The notes: generated by a model not told the origin, from the letters alone. DNA of 64,000 bases from Lacrimispora indolis DSM 755 (GCF_000526995.1 NZ_AZUI01000001.1:2232001-2296000); one strand, 5' to 3'; shown: positions 17,838 through 27,585, counted from the first letter of the stretch. Made by a program: numbers and translations.

Positions 17838-19639
17838 TCCAGGTCTCCTTCTATCTGTGCAAAGGTGATGGTGATGCAAGTGCCCTGGCAGGGCTTACTG
17901 TCTATGTCAATACGTCCGCAGCCGTACAGCTCGCTGGAAATACGGGCATTGACGTTTAAGATGCCGAAATGCTTTTCGTAATTCACGGTTTTTCTTTTCA
18001 GATCCAGCTTCAGCTCATTTAGTTTTTCTTCCGGTATTCCGGCCCCGTTATCCTTGATCCGGATGATGACCGTGTCATCCCCATAGACGGCCTGGATGCC
18101 AATGAACAGGTTGGGCGTCCTGTTGGAGATTCCATGAAGGATGCTGTTTTCCAGGAAGGGCTGGAGGGTGAATTTGCAGATCAGGAAGTTCTCGATACCG
18201 TCTTCCAAGTCGATTTCCCAGGAAAGCTCGCTGCTGTGGCAGAGCTTTTCCATGTTTAAATAGAGGGTTGCAATTTCGATTTCATCCCTGATGGTGATCC
18301 GGTCGCCGGATTTACTTAGAGTAAGCCGGTAAAAGCGGGTCAAGTCCTTGATCATCCGGCTGGCGGTATCCATTTTTCCAAGGGACTGGCATGTATTCAC
18401 AGACCCCAGGATATTGTAGAGGAAATGCGGGTTGATCTGGGACTGGAGAAGCTGGTATTTCAGCCGTTCTTCCTTTAGGGAAAGCTCCAGGATGGAGCGG
18501 ACGTTCTGGCGGATGGTGGCCTGCATCTGCTCAAACGCCAGGCCCAGGTGGTCGATCTCGTCATAAAGGCTTTGATCCTTTGGACGGGGAAAATGTTTTT
18601 CCGCCTTCATGTCCGCACTGAGGCGGAAGTCTTCCATGGCCTTTGACAGCAGCTTGACCCGTTTTGACAAGTTCCTGGAGATCAGCAGTATGATAAGGGC
18701 GGTAAGAGGCAGGGACAGCAATAAGGCCACCAGAATGGTGCGCAAAAGGACTGCAGTTCCCTCTGTGATATAGGACTGGGGGATCACAGTCACCTGATGC
18801 CAGCCATTTTCTAAGGGCAGGACATAGTAACAGTCCCCGTTTTTTTCATAATAAGAACCGGTGTCAGGGGAAGAGATCAGCTCACTGATGAAGCTTAAGG
18901 GCTGTTCTTTCCTCTCCTTTTCAGATCCGGCAGCCAAGGTCCCGTCAGGAGTCAGTAAAAAGCAGCTGATTTTCGTATTTGAAAAGGAGGCGGTGAGCAT
19001 ATCGGAAAATTCCTGTGTACTCATCATGATGAAATAAGCATATTCCAGCTCCTTGGAGCCTTGATTCACCATTGCCCTGCAGCAGATCACTGTATCGGCA
19101 GGAGGCTTGTCATGGTTTAATACAACGGGAAGCTTTACCTGAGGCTGGTAGAGCCAAAGGGAGGAAGAACCTAAATGATTTAATTCCTTTAAGGACAGGC
19201 CGTAGCCGGAAATGGCGCTGATGGGATAAAAAAACAGTCCTTCCCCGCTTCCAAGCTGGTCATCCTTTAAAAAGATGCAGATATGGTAAAAGTTAAAGGT
19301 GGACTTGTAAAGAGAGATGTTATTGCGCACGGAAGTAAGCGCCTCAAGCTGGGCAGAAAGCTCCTGCCCGGAGGATTTTCCCAGGGTGTACATATTATAT
19401 TGAATGGTATCCGCCACATTTTCGGCCTGCCGGATCCGGCTGTTTAGCTGGACATGGAGCTGGTCGGCAGCCAGGATAGCGGAATCCAGGATCTTATCCC
19501 TGGCAATGGAGTAGGAGACGGCATAGGAAATACAGCCGATAACACTTAAAGGGATGAAGGTACACAGCAGAAAGGCCAGGAGAAGCTTGGCCTGAAAATG
19601 GGAAAATGCGATCAACAGCCGTTTCATAACTTTTCTCAT
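17834..19639 (-). CDS. YesM-type sensor histidine kinase
   Basis: About 601 residues. Transmembrane helices near residues 15-38 and 290-312 flank an extracellular sensing domain of about 250 residues. HAMP follows (about 312-370), then the His_kinase domain with phospho-acceptor His in SQINPHFLYNILGSVNT, then the ATP-binding domain (FLENSILHGI N-box, DNGAGIPEEKL G-box). YesM kinases usually sense extracellular sugars or interact with solute-binding proteins. The start was chosen at ATG 19639 with GAGG upstream; a TTG at 19648 is in frame but sits on the ribosome-binding site. It is co-transcribed with and overlaps the response regulator gene, and is divergent from a sugar ABC operon. Confidence 0.9.
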   Translation of the reverse strand: MRKVMKRLLIAFSHFQAKLLLAFLLCTFIPLSVIGCISYAVSYSIARDKILDSAILAADQLHVQLNSRIRQAENVADTIQYNMYTLGKSSGQELSAQLEALTSVRNNISLYKSTFNFYHICIFLKDDQLGSGEGLFFYPISAISGYGLSLKELNHLGSSSLWLYQPQVKLPVVLNHDKPPADTVICCRAMVNQGSKELEYAYFIMMSTQEFSDMLTASFSNTKISCFLLTPDGTLAAGSEKERKEQPLSFISELISSPDTGSYYEKNGDCYYVLPLENGWHQVTVIPQSYITEGTAVLLRTILVALLLSLPLTALIILLISRNLSKRVKLLSKAMEDFRLSADMKAEKHFPRPKDQSLYDEIDHLGLAFEQMQATIRQNVRSILELSLKEERLKYQLLQSQINPHFLYNILGSVNTCQSLGKMDTASRMIKDLTRFYRLTLSKSGDRITIRDEIEIATLYLNMEKLCHSSELSWEIDLEDGIENFLICKFTLQPFLENSILHGISNRTPNLFIGIQAVYGDDTVIIRIKDNGAGIPEEKLNELKLDLKRKTVNYEKHFGILNVNARISSELYGCGRIDIDSKPCQGTCITITFAQIEGDLE

Positions 19640-19859
19640 AAATACCAATCCTCATTTCCAGTCTCATATCATATTCCGGGAGTCCCGGCTGATCTTCATT
19701 ATAGAGAAGGCAAAAGAACAATTCAATAGCACCAAAAAATAATATAAACGAATCAAAACAAATTGTATTTTGATGAAAAACGGTTTCTGTTATCCTGAAT
19801 CTACCGATGAGGAAAGTATCTCAAAAAAGAGAACTCAGTAAAGAGAAGGAGGATTCATT

Positions 19860-21131
19860 ATGAGAAAGAAGCAGTTAATCAGCCTGGCTTTGGCATCAGC
19901 CATGGTCTGCGGACTTTTATCCGGCTGCAGCACAGGAGGAAAAACAGAAGGAACCGGCAGCGGAACAGGGGAGAAAAAGGCCGGGGAATACGATCTGACC
20001 CTGTATACCATCAACACCACTGATTCGGATTTCCCGGAATGGCTGGCAAACGTGGAAGGGGCCACGGGGCTGAAGATCAACGTCATCGCCGCGCCCACGG
20101 ATTCGGACACAAGGCAGCAGAAGATCACCACCATCCTTTCTACCGGTGATGCCAGCGTGGATATCCTGGAAATCAATGACGAGATGAGCGCATCCTTTAA
20201 GAATTCCGGCTGGCTGGAAGGATTAAACGATACAGTTATGACAGGAGATATCCGCGGACAGTTTCCGGAAGGATATGTGAAGGACATGATCACCGGCAAG
20301 GACGGACAGATCATTGGAGTGCCGGGATATTCCGGTTATCTGGCCTTTTGGGTGAATCAGAAGATCCTTGATGAAGCCGGAATCACTTCCCTGGATACGA
20401 AAGAGGATTTTATGGCTTACATGAAGGCTGCGTCAGGAAACGGCAGGTACGGCTACGGCGGTTCCTGGGAAAAGACCTACGTTTTCAATGAAATCGCCCA
20501 GTTTGTCAACATGTTTGGCGGAGATTATCTGGACTGGACCAATCCTGCCAACAAGGAAGCCATTGAGTTTTTAAAGGATATGGTAAAAGAAGGCTATACG
20601 CCGATTGACCAGATCGCAGATAAATATGAGCAGATGAATCCCAAATTCAATGACGGAAAATATGGCTGCCTGTTCATGTGGGGTCTTGGGGCTGACTATA
20701 ATAAGGCCGGCATGCTGGAAGAAGACAAGATCCATATGGCAATGGTGCCGAAGTTCACGGACAAGAGATATATTTTTACGGATTCCTGGAGCTATGTGCT
20801 GAATAAGGCTTCTAAAAATAAGGAGGCTGCGGTGAAATTCCTTCAATACATGGCAAGCGAAGAAGGCATGGAGGCCTCTTATAAAGCCTTTGACCGTTAT
20901 CCTGCAAGAAAGGATGTAGCGGAAAAGGTGGTGCCGGATACGGATCCTGCAAAAGTAATGTATTCCAGATATGCAAGCGAATGTGTGGTCAAGGGGCGCC
21001 CAATGCTTCCCCAGACAATGGAATTCATTTCAGCCATGGGAACCATTTACCAGTCCTGCATGAAGGATGAGATCACGGTAGATGAATTCTGCAAAAAGGC
21101 CCAGGAATATGTGGAGACGTACAATAAGTAG
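19860..21131 (+). CDS. Sugar ABC transporter substrate-binding lipoprotein
   Basis: 423 residues. A lipoprotein signal peptide ends at LLSGC with the lipidated Cys at 23, then comes a low-complexity Gly/Thr/Lys linker and a family-1 extracellular solute-binding domain. It captures a sugar or oligosaccharide outside the cell and delivers it to the permease pair encoded next. Good ribosome-binding site AAGGAGG at about 19847-19853. The binding protein at 24118 is clearly paralogous (shared blocks STGDASVDILEINDEM / SAGDTSVDVISVNDEM and YGGSWEKTYVFNE / YGGAWEKTYVYNE). No ATPase gene is present; such transporters commonly use a shared MsmX-type ATPase encoded elsewhere. Confidence 0.9.
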   Translation: MRKKQLISLALASAMVCGLLSGCSTGGKTEGTGSGTGEKKAGEYDLTLYTINTTDSDFPEWLANVEGATGLKINVIAAPTDSDTRQQKITTILSTGDASVDILEINDEMSASFKNSGWLEGLNDTVMTGDIRGQFPEGYVKDMITGKDGQIIGVPGYSGYLAFWVNQKILDEAGITSLDTKEDFMAYMKAASGNGRYGYGGSWEKTYVFNEIAQFVNMFGGDYLDWTNPANKEAIEFLKDMVKEGYTPIDQIADKYEQMNPKFNDGKYGCLFMWGLGADYNKAGMLEEDKIHMAMVPKFTDKRYIFTDSWSYVLNKASKNKEAAVKFLQYMASEEGMEASYKAFDRYPARKDVAEKVVPDTDPAKVMYSRYASECVVKGRPMLPQTMEFISAMGTIYQSCMKDEITVDEFCKKAQEYVETYNK

Positions 21132-21185
21132 GGCAGAGGAAACTTTGTCCGGCGAATAGAAAGGCAGTGAAAGGAGGCAGCCTGT

Positions 21186-22061
21186 ATGATTTCCAGGAAA
21201 TCACAGCAATGGATCGCCTGGGTGCTGATTTTACCGGTGATCATCATCCGCGGATTCACCACGATTTATCCCATTGTAAGAACCTTTATCAACAGCTTTT
21301 TTGATATCCGGGTGCTGAGCGGAGTCGATGAATTTGCAGGGTTAAACAATTATCTGAACATATTTAAGGATGAGAAGGTCATCACTACCCTGAAATTTAC
21401 GGTGATGTTTGTCCTCATTTCCATGGCTCTCCACGTGATCCTGGGGGTGGCTCTGGCAATGATCCTGAACATGAATTTTAAGGGCCGCCGGTTTTTACGG
21501 ACCATTGTGCTGATTCCGTGGGCAATGCCCGCTGTTGTGATCGGTATGGCTGCCAAATGGGCTTTTAACAATGATTACGGCCTGGTCAACGATTTTATCC
21601 GGTGGTTTGTGCCCGGGTTCCAGATGAACTGGCTCATTAACACGGGGACGGCCAGGGCCGCGGTCATTGCCATGGATTTGTGGAAGGACCTGCCCTTTTT
21701 CGGGATTTTAGTCTTGTCAGGGCTGCAGTTCATTTCCGGGGACATTTATGAAGCGGCCAGGGTGGATGGCGCAAACGGGGTTCACTCCTTTTTGTACATC
21801 ACCCTCCCCATGATCATGAAAAACGTGCTGACCCTATGCATTCCCTTCACTTTGTGGAGACTGACTGCCTTTGACCTGGTGTATTCCATGACCTCCGGAG
21901 GGCCGGGAGAGGATACGTCCCTGATCGCATACCGGATCACCATGGAGGCCTTTACAAACTTAAACGTTGGATACGCTTCGGCCCTGGCAGTCCTGCTGTT
22001 TCTGGTCATGGCTGTATTCAGCTTTCTGAACTTAAAGTTTATGAACCGATATGAGGACTAG
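21186..22061 (+). CDS. Sugar ABC transporter permease (MalF/UgpA type)
   Basis: 291 residues with six predicted transmembrane helices. The EAA loop that contacts the ATPase is visible (IYEAARVDGANGVHSFLYIT, about residues 180-200, then LPMI). It forms a heterodimeric membrane channel with the next gene product and receives sugar from the lipoprotein upstream. AAAGGAGG precedes the ATG at 21186 by about 10 nt. The next gene follows after 12 nt. Confidence 0.92.
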   Translation: MISRKSQQWIAWVLILPVIIIRGFTTIYPIVRTFINSFFDIRVLSGVDEFAGLNNYLNIFKDEKVITTLKFTVMFVLISMALHVILGVALAMILNMNFKGRRFLRTIVLIPWAMPAVVIGMAAKWAFNNDYGLVNDFIRWFVPGFQMNWLINTGTARAAVIAMDLWKDLPFFGILVLSGLQFISGDIYEAARVDGANGVHSFLYITLPMIMKNVLTLCIPFTLWRLTAFDLVYSMTSGGPGEDTSLIAYRITMEAFTNLNVGYASALAVLLFLVMAVFSFLNLKFMNRYED

Positions 22062-22073
22062 GAGGGAAGGGAT

Positions 22074-22934
22074 ATGAAAATGGATACTGATAGAAGGTAT
22101 AAAGTATACAGATGGGGAGTGGCAGCAGGAAGATGGTGCTTGTTTGGGGCCGTGGCGTTTCTGATCCTGTTCCCGGTATACTGGATATTCATTTCCTCCA
22201 TAACTCCGCCGGGAGAGCTTTTTAAAATGCCCATTGATTACCTGCCGGATCACCCGACCCTGAACAGTTACCAGTTTCTGATCCGGAATGTAGGGCTGCT
22301 GTCTAAAATCGGCAACACGGTTGTGATTATCGGAGTGACTCTGGTGGTGGGGACTCTGTTTTGTGCCATGGGCGCTTATGCCTTTGCCAGGTTCCGTTCC
22401 AGGGGAATCAGCCTGGCCTTTGGGTTCATTGTTGCCACCATGCTGATTCCGGAGGTGGTCACGGCCAGACCCCTGTATGAATTCATGCAGAAAGTACGCT
22501 TATTTGATACGTATCAGGGCCTGATCCTTTTGTATGTAAGTGCCATCATCCCGTTTACAGTGCTGATCCTGCGGAATTTTGTGGGGGAGATCCCGGAATC
22601 TTTGGAGGAGGCGGCCGCCATTGACGGGGCCAGCTTCCGGCAGAGGCTGTTTTATGTGGTCCTGCCTTTGATGAAGCCTGCCATTGCCACGGTATGCATC
22701 ATCAATTTTATTACCTGCTTAAACAATTTCTTCACTCCCCTGTATTATTCCAACGGCATTCAGGTGCTCAGCGTTGCCATCGTGCAGCTTCCTCTGCGGG
22801 ATAATATGTATGGGGTGCCATGGGATCTGGTCAGCGCCATGGGCTGGATCATCCTGCTTCCAATCATTTTATTCGTTGCAATATTTGAAAAACAGATTAT
22901 GGACGGTATTATGGCAGGAGGAGTGAAGGCGTGA
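22074..22934 (+). CDS. Sugar ABC transporter permease (MalG/UgpE type)
   Basis: 286 residues with six predicted transmembrane helices and the EAA loop EEAAAIDGASFRQRLFYVVL (about 175-200). It ends in the usual KQIMDGIMAGGVKA tail of this subfamily. Partner of the permease upstream. The GGAGGGAAGGG site lies between the genes. Transport is ATP-driven import of a carbohydrate; the neighbouring GH172 enzyme suggests fructo- or arabino-furanosides, which is inference. Confidence 0.92.
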   Translation: MKMDTDRRYKVYRWGVAAGRWCLFGAVAFLILFPVYWIFISSITPPGELFKMPIDYLPDHPTLNSYQFLIRNVGLLSKIGNTVVIIGVTLVVGTLFCAMGAYAFARFRSRGISLAFGFIVATMLIPEVVTARPLYEFMQKVRLFDTYQGLILLYVSAIIPFTVLILRNFVGEIPESLEEAAAIDGASFRQRLFYVVLPLMKPAIATVCIINFITCLNNFFTPLYYSNGIQVLSVAIVQLPLRDNMYGVPWDLVSAMGWIILLPIILFVAIFEKQIMDGIMAGGVKA

Positions 22935-22959
22935 GCCAGAAAGCTGAAAGGAGAATATA

Positions 22960-24066
22960 ATGATGGAATCAATTTTCGGGGGGCTTGGTATGCTTTCCCA
23001 GGCAAAGCATGGAAGGAGCTGTGCCATTAATGGGGAAAATCCCCATGGAGAAAAGGGCAAAGGCGGCATGGCTGCCAGTTCTTTAGGGCCTTCCAGGAAA
23101 GGCTCGCCCTGTATCAGAGGGCTTGAGCCGGGCAGTGTGACGACCCTGGCGGAGATGGAAGGACCGGGTGTGATCCAGCATATCTGGATCACTGTAACGG
23201 ACCGGACGGACTTAGATTACCATGTTCTGAGGGATCTGGTGCTGCGCATGTACTGGGAGGGAGAGGAGAATCCTTCGGTGGAAACCCCTTTGGGAGATTT
23301 CTTTTGCTGCGGGTTTGCCAGAGGATGTCTGGTCAATTCCCTGCCGGTGGCGGTCAATCCTACCAGAGGCATGAACTGCTATTTCCCCATGCCTTTCCGT
23401 AAAAAAGCAAAGATCACCATAGAAAACCAGCATGGAGCCCAGGTACCTGCCTTTTTCTATCAGGTGGATTACTGTCTGGTGGATGAGCTGCCTGAGGATG
23501 CCCTGTATTTCCACGCCCAGTGGAGAAGGGAGCGCCTGACCGAGAAACAGAAGGATTATACCGTTCTTGACAACGTAAAAGGAAAAGGGCATTATGTAGG
23601 TACATATATGGCATTGACAACTCTGGAACGTTACTGGTGGGGAGAGGGAGAAGTGAAATTCTATCTGGATGGAGATGAGGAATATCCCACCATCTGCGGC
23701 ACCGGGACTGAGGATTATTTCGGTGGGGCATGGAGCTATGGGGCCCAGGAGAACGGGAAAACCATAGAAACCACGTATTGTACCCCGTTTATGGGATATC
23801 CTTACTATTCCAGTCATGATGAGGGTGTGCACAATTTTTACCATAACGATGATACCATGCCCCAAAGGGGATTTTACCGGTGGCACATCATGGATCCCAT
23901 CCTCTTTGAGGAGGATCTCCGGGTGACCATTCAGCAGATCGGAACCTGCCATAAGGGGAATTTTGAGCGTCAGGATGACGTTGCCAGTGTTGCCTACTGG
24001 TACCAGACCCTGCCTCATCAGCCATTTCCGCAGCTTATGAAAAAGGAAGAACGGTGGCCCAGGTAA
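22960..24066 (+). CDS. DUF2961 / glycoside hydrolase family 172 enzyme
   Basis: 368 residues with the features of the DUF2961 family, now GH172: the RGLEPGSVTTLAEMEGPGVI start of the first beta-sandwich, HIWITV, then GTGTEDYFGGAW (about 247-258) with the family's acidic residues, and the FYRWHIMDPILFEEDLRV strand near the end. Characterised GH172 enzymes act on alpha-D-fructofuranosides (including difructose dianhydride I) or D-arabinan. No signal peptide, so cytoplasmic action on imported sugar is likely. It lies 25 nt after the permease gene with AAAGGAG, in the same operon. The minus-strand open frame opposite this gene (23212-24417) is a shadow. Confidence 0.88.
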   Translation: MMESIFGGLGMLSQAKHGRSCAINGENPHGEKGKGGMAASSLGPSRKGSPCIRGLEPGSVTTLAEMEGPGVIQHIWITVTDRTDLDYHVLRDLVLRMYWEGEENPSVETPLGDFFCCGFARGCLVNSLPVAVNPTRGMNCYFPMPFRKKAKITIENQHGAQVPAFFYQVDYCLVDELPEDALYFHAQWRRERLTEKQKDYTVLDNVKGKGHYVGTYMALTTLERYWWGEGEVKFYLDGDEEYPTICGTGTEDYFGGAWSYGAQENGKTIETTYCTPFMGYPYYSSHDEGVHNFYHNDDTMPQRGFYRWHIMDPILFEEDLRVTIQQIGTCHKGNFERQDDVASVAYWYQTLPHQPFPQLMKKEERWPR

Positions 24067-24117
24067 GGAGAAACATCGGAAACCTGCTGTGTGCAGAAAT
24101 AAAAACGGAGAGAGCCT

Positions 24118-25449
24118 ATGAAAACTCTGAATCAAAAGAAAACGTACTCGCAGCACCGCTGTGCCGTCTTTATTATGGCTGCCTTTCTGGCAGCCTGTTT
24201 CTGTGCGGGATGCGGGAGGACGGGTCCAGAACAAAACCAGGAAGAAACACTGGCAGCTTCCCATGGGCCAGATAGGGAGACTTATGAGGATGAGATCACC
24301 ATCATGCATATTGATGCAGGAAAGAAGGAGTTTGAAGCCTTTCTTGATGAGGCGGAAAAAGCCCTTAATATGCGGATTCATGCGGTGGAAAGCCCCATCA
24401 ACGCAGATTCCAGGCATGCCAGGATCTCTTCCCTGCTGTCAGCGGGAGATACCTCCGTCGATGTGATTAGCGTAAACGACGAAATGATCAGTGAATTCAA
24501 GCATGCCGGTTATCTGGAGCCCCTTCAGGATGATGTGATGAATAATCAGGTGGTTTCACATTTTCCTCAAGAGTATTTAAAGGAAATGGCAATGGATGGG
24601 GATCAGATTTATTCTGTGCCCTATATGATGGACATCCTGATGCTGTGGGTCAATGATGCTTATTTAAAAAAGGCGGGGCTTACGGATGTCACCACTCCGG
24701 AGCGCTTAAATAAGTTTTTATCCATGGATTACGGGGAAGGCTGTTATGCCTACGGCGGGGCCTGGGAAAAGACTTATGTATATAATGAAATAGGGGAATT
24801 CATCAATTTGTTCGGCGGTGATTATTATAATTGGAATGATCCAAAGACAAGGGCGGCAATGGAATTTTTAAAAGGCTGTGTGGAAAAGGGGTACTCCCCC
24901 ATCGATCAGCTGCTGGACCAGTATGAACAGCTGGAGCAGAAGTTTATAGACGGAAAATACGGGATGGTCTTTTTGTACAGCGGCACCATGAATACCTTTG
25001 TGGATTCCGGGGTCCACGGAAAGGATAAGATCCATTTGACCCCTTTGCCTGATTTGGGAGGCAGAACCACCTACATTGCGACCTGGCAGTATGTTCTTAA
25101 TAAGGCCTCCCTCCATAAGGAGGCGGCCCGGAAATTCCTGGCCTATGCGGCCAGCCGGGAAGGCAGCATCAGCTATGCCAAAAAGATGAACCGGATGCCT
25201 GCAAGGGAGGATGTGATCTGGGAGGAGAACTTTGATATTGCAGGCTATAAGGAAATGCGGGATTATTTAAAGACGACCAGAATGCAGGCCAGATTCATGC
25301 CGAAAAATTCCATCGAATATGTGGCAGATCTGGGGGCTTTATTTCAAAAATACATTGCCGGAGAAATGGATCTGGATGAGTTCTGTATGAAAATGCAGGA
25401 AATGGTGGATAAAAACAGGAATAAAGGAGCAGAAGGGGAGAGTCCGTGA
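24118..25449 (+). CDS. Second sugar-binding lipoprotein of the operon
   Basis: 443 residues. The lipoprotein signal has a long polar start and a lipobox ending at Cys32 (CFCAGC), then a family-1 solute-binding domain. It is paralogous to the binding protein at 19860, but there is no second permease pair. It may feed the same permeases with another ligand, or present ligand to a YesM-type sensor; both are inference. It is the last gene of the operon. Its final codons form the left arm of a 28-bp perfect inverted repeat. Confidence 0.88.
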   Translation: MKTLNQKKTYSQHRCAVFIMAAFLAACFCAGCGRTGPEQNQEETLAASHGPDRETYEDEITIMHIDAGKKEFEAFLDEAEKALNMRIHAVESPINADSRHARISSLLSAGDTSVDVISVNDEMISEFKHAGYLEPLQDDVMNNQVVSHFPQEYLKEMAMDGDQIYSVPYMMDILMLWVNDAYLKKAGLTDVTTPERLNKFLSMDYGEGCYAYGGAWEKTYVYNEIGEFINLFGGDYYNWNDPKTRAAMEFLKGCVEKGYSPIDQLLDQYEQLEQKFIDGKYGMVFLYSGTMNTFVDSGVHGKDKIHLTPLPDLGGRTTYIATWQYVLNKASLHKEAARKFLAYAASREGSISYAKKMNRMPAREDVIWEENFDIAGYKEMRDYLKTTRMQARFMPKNSIEYVADLGALFQKYIAGEMDLDEFCMKMQEMVDKNRNKGAEGESP

Positions 25450-25478
25450 TTCTCCCCTTCTGCTCCTTTATTCCTGTT
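25414..25478. terminator. 28-bp perfect inverted repeat, bidirectional terminator
   Basis: The arm at 25414-25441 is exactly complementary to 25451-25478, with a 9-nt loop. It sits between converging genes (binding lipoprotein on plus, GHKL kinase on minus). The left arm lies inside the coding sequence, so the terminator doubles as the last codons. T-rich stretches are within the arms on both strands rather than after them. Confidence 0.75.
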
Positions 25479-25493
25479 ATGGGCTTACACCTT

Positions 25494-26825
25494 TTAATGG
25501 CCCGCCGTCCCCTCTTCCTGGATTGGAATAAGGATCTGAAGGCAGAACCAGTTATCCTTAGAAGAAATGGTCATGGAACCGCCGTATTTCTGAGCTGCGG
25601 CCTGAATGCTCTTTAAACCGTATCCATGATACAGCTTATTTCCCTTTGTGGTAGGCGGAAGGCTGTTGGGAGTCATGGCAAGCCGGTTTTCCGAATAATT
25701 TTCACACTGGATCATTAAGAAACGGTTTCGTTTGTATATGGAAAGGGTGATCAGCCTTTTTTCAGGATCTTCAAACTGAGAAACGCATTCAATGGCATTA
25801 TCCAGGGCATTTCCGAAGATGGAGCAGATGTCTTTTACATGGAGAAAAGAGATCAGTTTTCCATCGGCCATAAAGGTAAAGGTAATATGATTCTGGGCAC
25901 AGTAGGTGCTTTTGGTGGTCAGCACCACATCTAATACCTGGTTTCCTGTGTTAGCCAGGGATTCCTGGGTGAGAATGGCCTTTTCCATTTCCGATAAGTA
26001 TTGTTCCCTTTTTTCAGGATCCTTTTCCGCCCGTATGGCGATCATATAGTGCTTTAAGTCATGGAATTCCCGCCTTAACAGCTCCATATTGTCAATAGCC
26101 ATACGGTACTGGTCGTATTGTCTCTGCAAAACCACGTTCATTGCATGGTTTTCGCTGCGGACCCGCAGTTCCTTTCTCCTGTTCTGCTGGGCAAAGAGCA
26201 TCAAAAGTCCTCCGAAATCCACCAGGGTCCTTACATAGAGAAGAGAGCTGGTGGCACTGGAAAACGGTGTATTTGGCATAACAAAGCTGATATTGCTGAT
26301 CAGAAAAGCCCCCATAGCAATGGAAACAGCACTGAGAAACTCCTTCCTTTCTACCTCCATGCCTTCATCCTTTGAAATGTGATCTTTTTCCAGAAAATAA
26401 TATCCGGTATAAATGCATCCATAGGAAACCGCCATGATCAGAACAGAAAGTGTCTGGCTTACCCTTCCGGAGCTGAGAGCCCACCATACATACAGCTGCC
26501 ACTGAAAGGAGGCCGTAAACTCCGCCAAAACAAAGGCGCGGACACAGAGGAATCCCGCATCATAGGGAGAGATCCGGCAGGAGGCATAAATAGAGAAATA
26601 CATCAGCAGGATGGCAGTGATCATCCCTGGAAACCACAAATACAGCGGCAATGTGCCTGCAATCAAATGGAGAAGGAAAAACAGGCCCAGCATGGCCGCA
26701 AAAGAAACGGCAAGCCCCGGTCCTTTAAGCCTTCTGCGAAGCATAAGGATGTAGATGATGCAGGCGCACCATTCGGCCAGTGCGGTAAAAGGACGGGGTG
26801 TATTCATCAGTTCGCCAAAGTCCAT
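25494..26825 (-). CDS. GHKL sensor histidine kinase (AgrC-like)
   Basis: 443 residues. The N-terminal half has about six hydrophobic membrane segments (residues 15-205). A coiled dimerisation region carries the likely phospho-acceptor His in LRREFHDLKHYMIAIRAEKD (about 265-285). A GHKL ATPase domain follows (IFGNALDNAIECV N-box, YHGYGLKSIQAAAQKYGG G-box). These kinases usually sense peptides. No agrB/agrD-type genes are visible here, so the signal is unknown. It starts 5 nt after the regulator gene ends, with GGGAGG inside the regulator's 3' end. Confidence 0.9.
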   Translation of the reverse strand: MDFGELMNTPRPFTALAEWCACIIYILMLRRRLKGPGLAVSFAAMLGLFFLLHLIAGTLPLYLWFPGMITAILLMYFSIYASCRISPYDAGFLCVRAFVLAEFTASFQWQLYVWWALSSGRVSQTLSVLIMAVSYGCIYTGYYFLEKDHISKDEGMEVERKEFLSAVSIAMGAFLISNISFVMPNTPFSSATSSLLYVRTLVDFGGLLMLFAQQNRRKELRVRSENHAMNVVLQRQYDQYRMAIDNMELLRREFHDLKHYMIAIRAEKDPEKREQYLSEMEKAILTQESLANTGNQVLDVVLTTKSTYCAQNHITFTFMADGKLISFLHVKDICSIFGNALDNAIECVSQFEDPEKRLITLSIYKRNRFLMIQCENYSENRLAMTPNSLPPTTKGNKLYHGYGLKSIQAAAQKYGGSMTISSKDNWFCLQILIPIQEEGTAGH

Positions 26826-26829
26826 GGAT

Positions 26830-27537
26830 TTATCCTCCCATATAATCAGCCAGGCATTCCATAAATGACTTTTTCCGGCCCCTGCTTATAGGAATCTGCT
26901 CACCGGAGAGGAGCAGTACATCACCCGGCAGGCAGCCGGTCACATGTTTTAAATTGACCAGATAAGCATTGTGGCACTTGGCAAAGCCAAAGGTCTTTAA
27001 AGCCTCTTCCATCCGTTTCATAGGCCCGGAAGCCACAAAGTTCCCTTTATCCGTGTGGATGAGGACATGGTGAAGCTGGCTTTCAATGTAATAAACGGAG
27101 TCAATGCCGAGACGCATAATGCCTCCATCCGTGTCGATATTTATATAATGTATTGCCTGTCTTTTCAGTATCCTGCGGACGGCTTTGTTTAATATCTGGG
27201 AAAAGGAAAGATAAGGGACCGGCTTTAATATATAGCCAAGGGCATCTACCGTGTATCCCTCTACAGCGAACTGGGCGGAGGAGGTGATAAAGATGAAGAT
27301 CACATCCTCATCCAGCTCCCTGATCTTTTGCGCCGTTTTCATGCCGTCTAAATATTTCATCTGAATGTCCAATAGTATGATATCGTAGCTGGCGGTATAA
27401 TCCGATACAATATCAAGGCCATCGGTAAAAGCCTGAATCTGAAAGCTGACGGAATAGTCTGCTTCAAACCGGGTAAGGTAGCTTTTCAGCGTTTCCACAT
27501 ATTCCGTCTCATCTTCCACAATAGCGATTTTAATCAT
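26830..27537 (-). CDS. LytTR response regulator (AgrA-like)
   Basis: About 235 residues. Receiver domain has acidic pocket E8-D9 and phospho-acceptor Asp57 (DIILLDIQMKYLDGMK). A C-terminal LytTR DNA-binding domain follows (about 135-230: YYIESQLHHVLIHTDKG, FAKCHNAYLVNLKHV, PISRGRKKSFMECL). The frame extends to an ATG at 27564 which also has an AAGG sequence upstream; 27537 (MIKIAIVED) fits the family and has AGAGG at good distance. Two-gene operon with the kinase that follows. Targets are not evident. Confidence 0.88.
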   Translation of the reverse strand: MIKIAIVEDETEYVETLKSYLTRFEADYSVSFQIQAFTDGLDIVSDYTASYDIILLDIQMKYLDGMKTAQKIRELDEDVIFIFITSSAQFAVEGYTVDALGYILKPVPYLSFSQILNKAVRRILKRQAIHYINIDTDGGIMRLGIDSVYYIESQLHHVLIHTDKGNFVASGPMKRMEEALKTFGFAKCHNAYLVNLKHVTGCLPGDVLLLSGEQIPISRGRKKSFMECLADYMGG

Positions 27538-27585
27538 ATCTTTTTCCTCTAACCGGTCGTTCATTTTCTACCTTAAAAGTATAGC

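Noticed and set aside
19770..19790. CcpA (cre) site TGAAAAACGGTTTCTG before the sugar ABC operon
   Set aside because: The spacing around the central CG differs by one base from the cre consensus and the match is not convincing.
23212..24417. 401-codon open frame on the minus strand
   Set aside because: It lies opposite the well-supported GH172 gene, has no ribosome-binding site or recognisable domain, and is explained by the codon usage of the plus strand.
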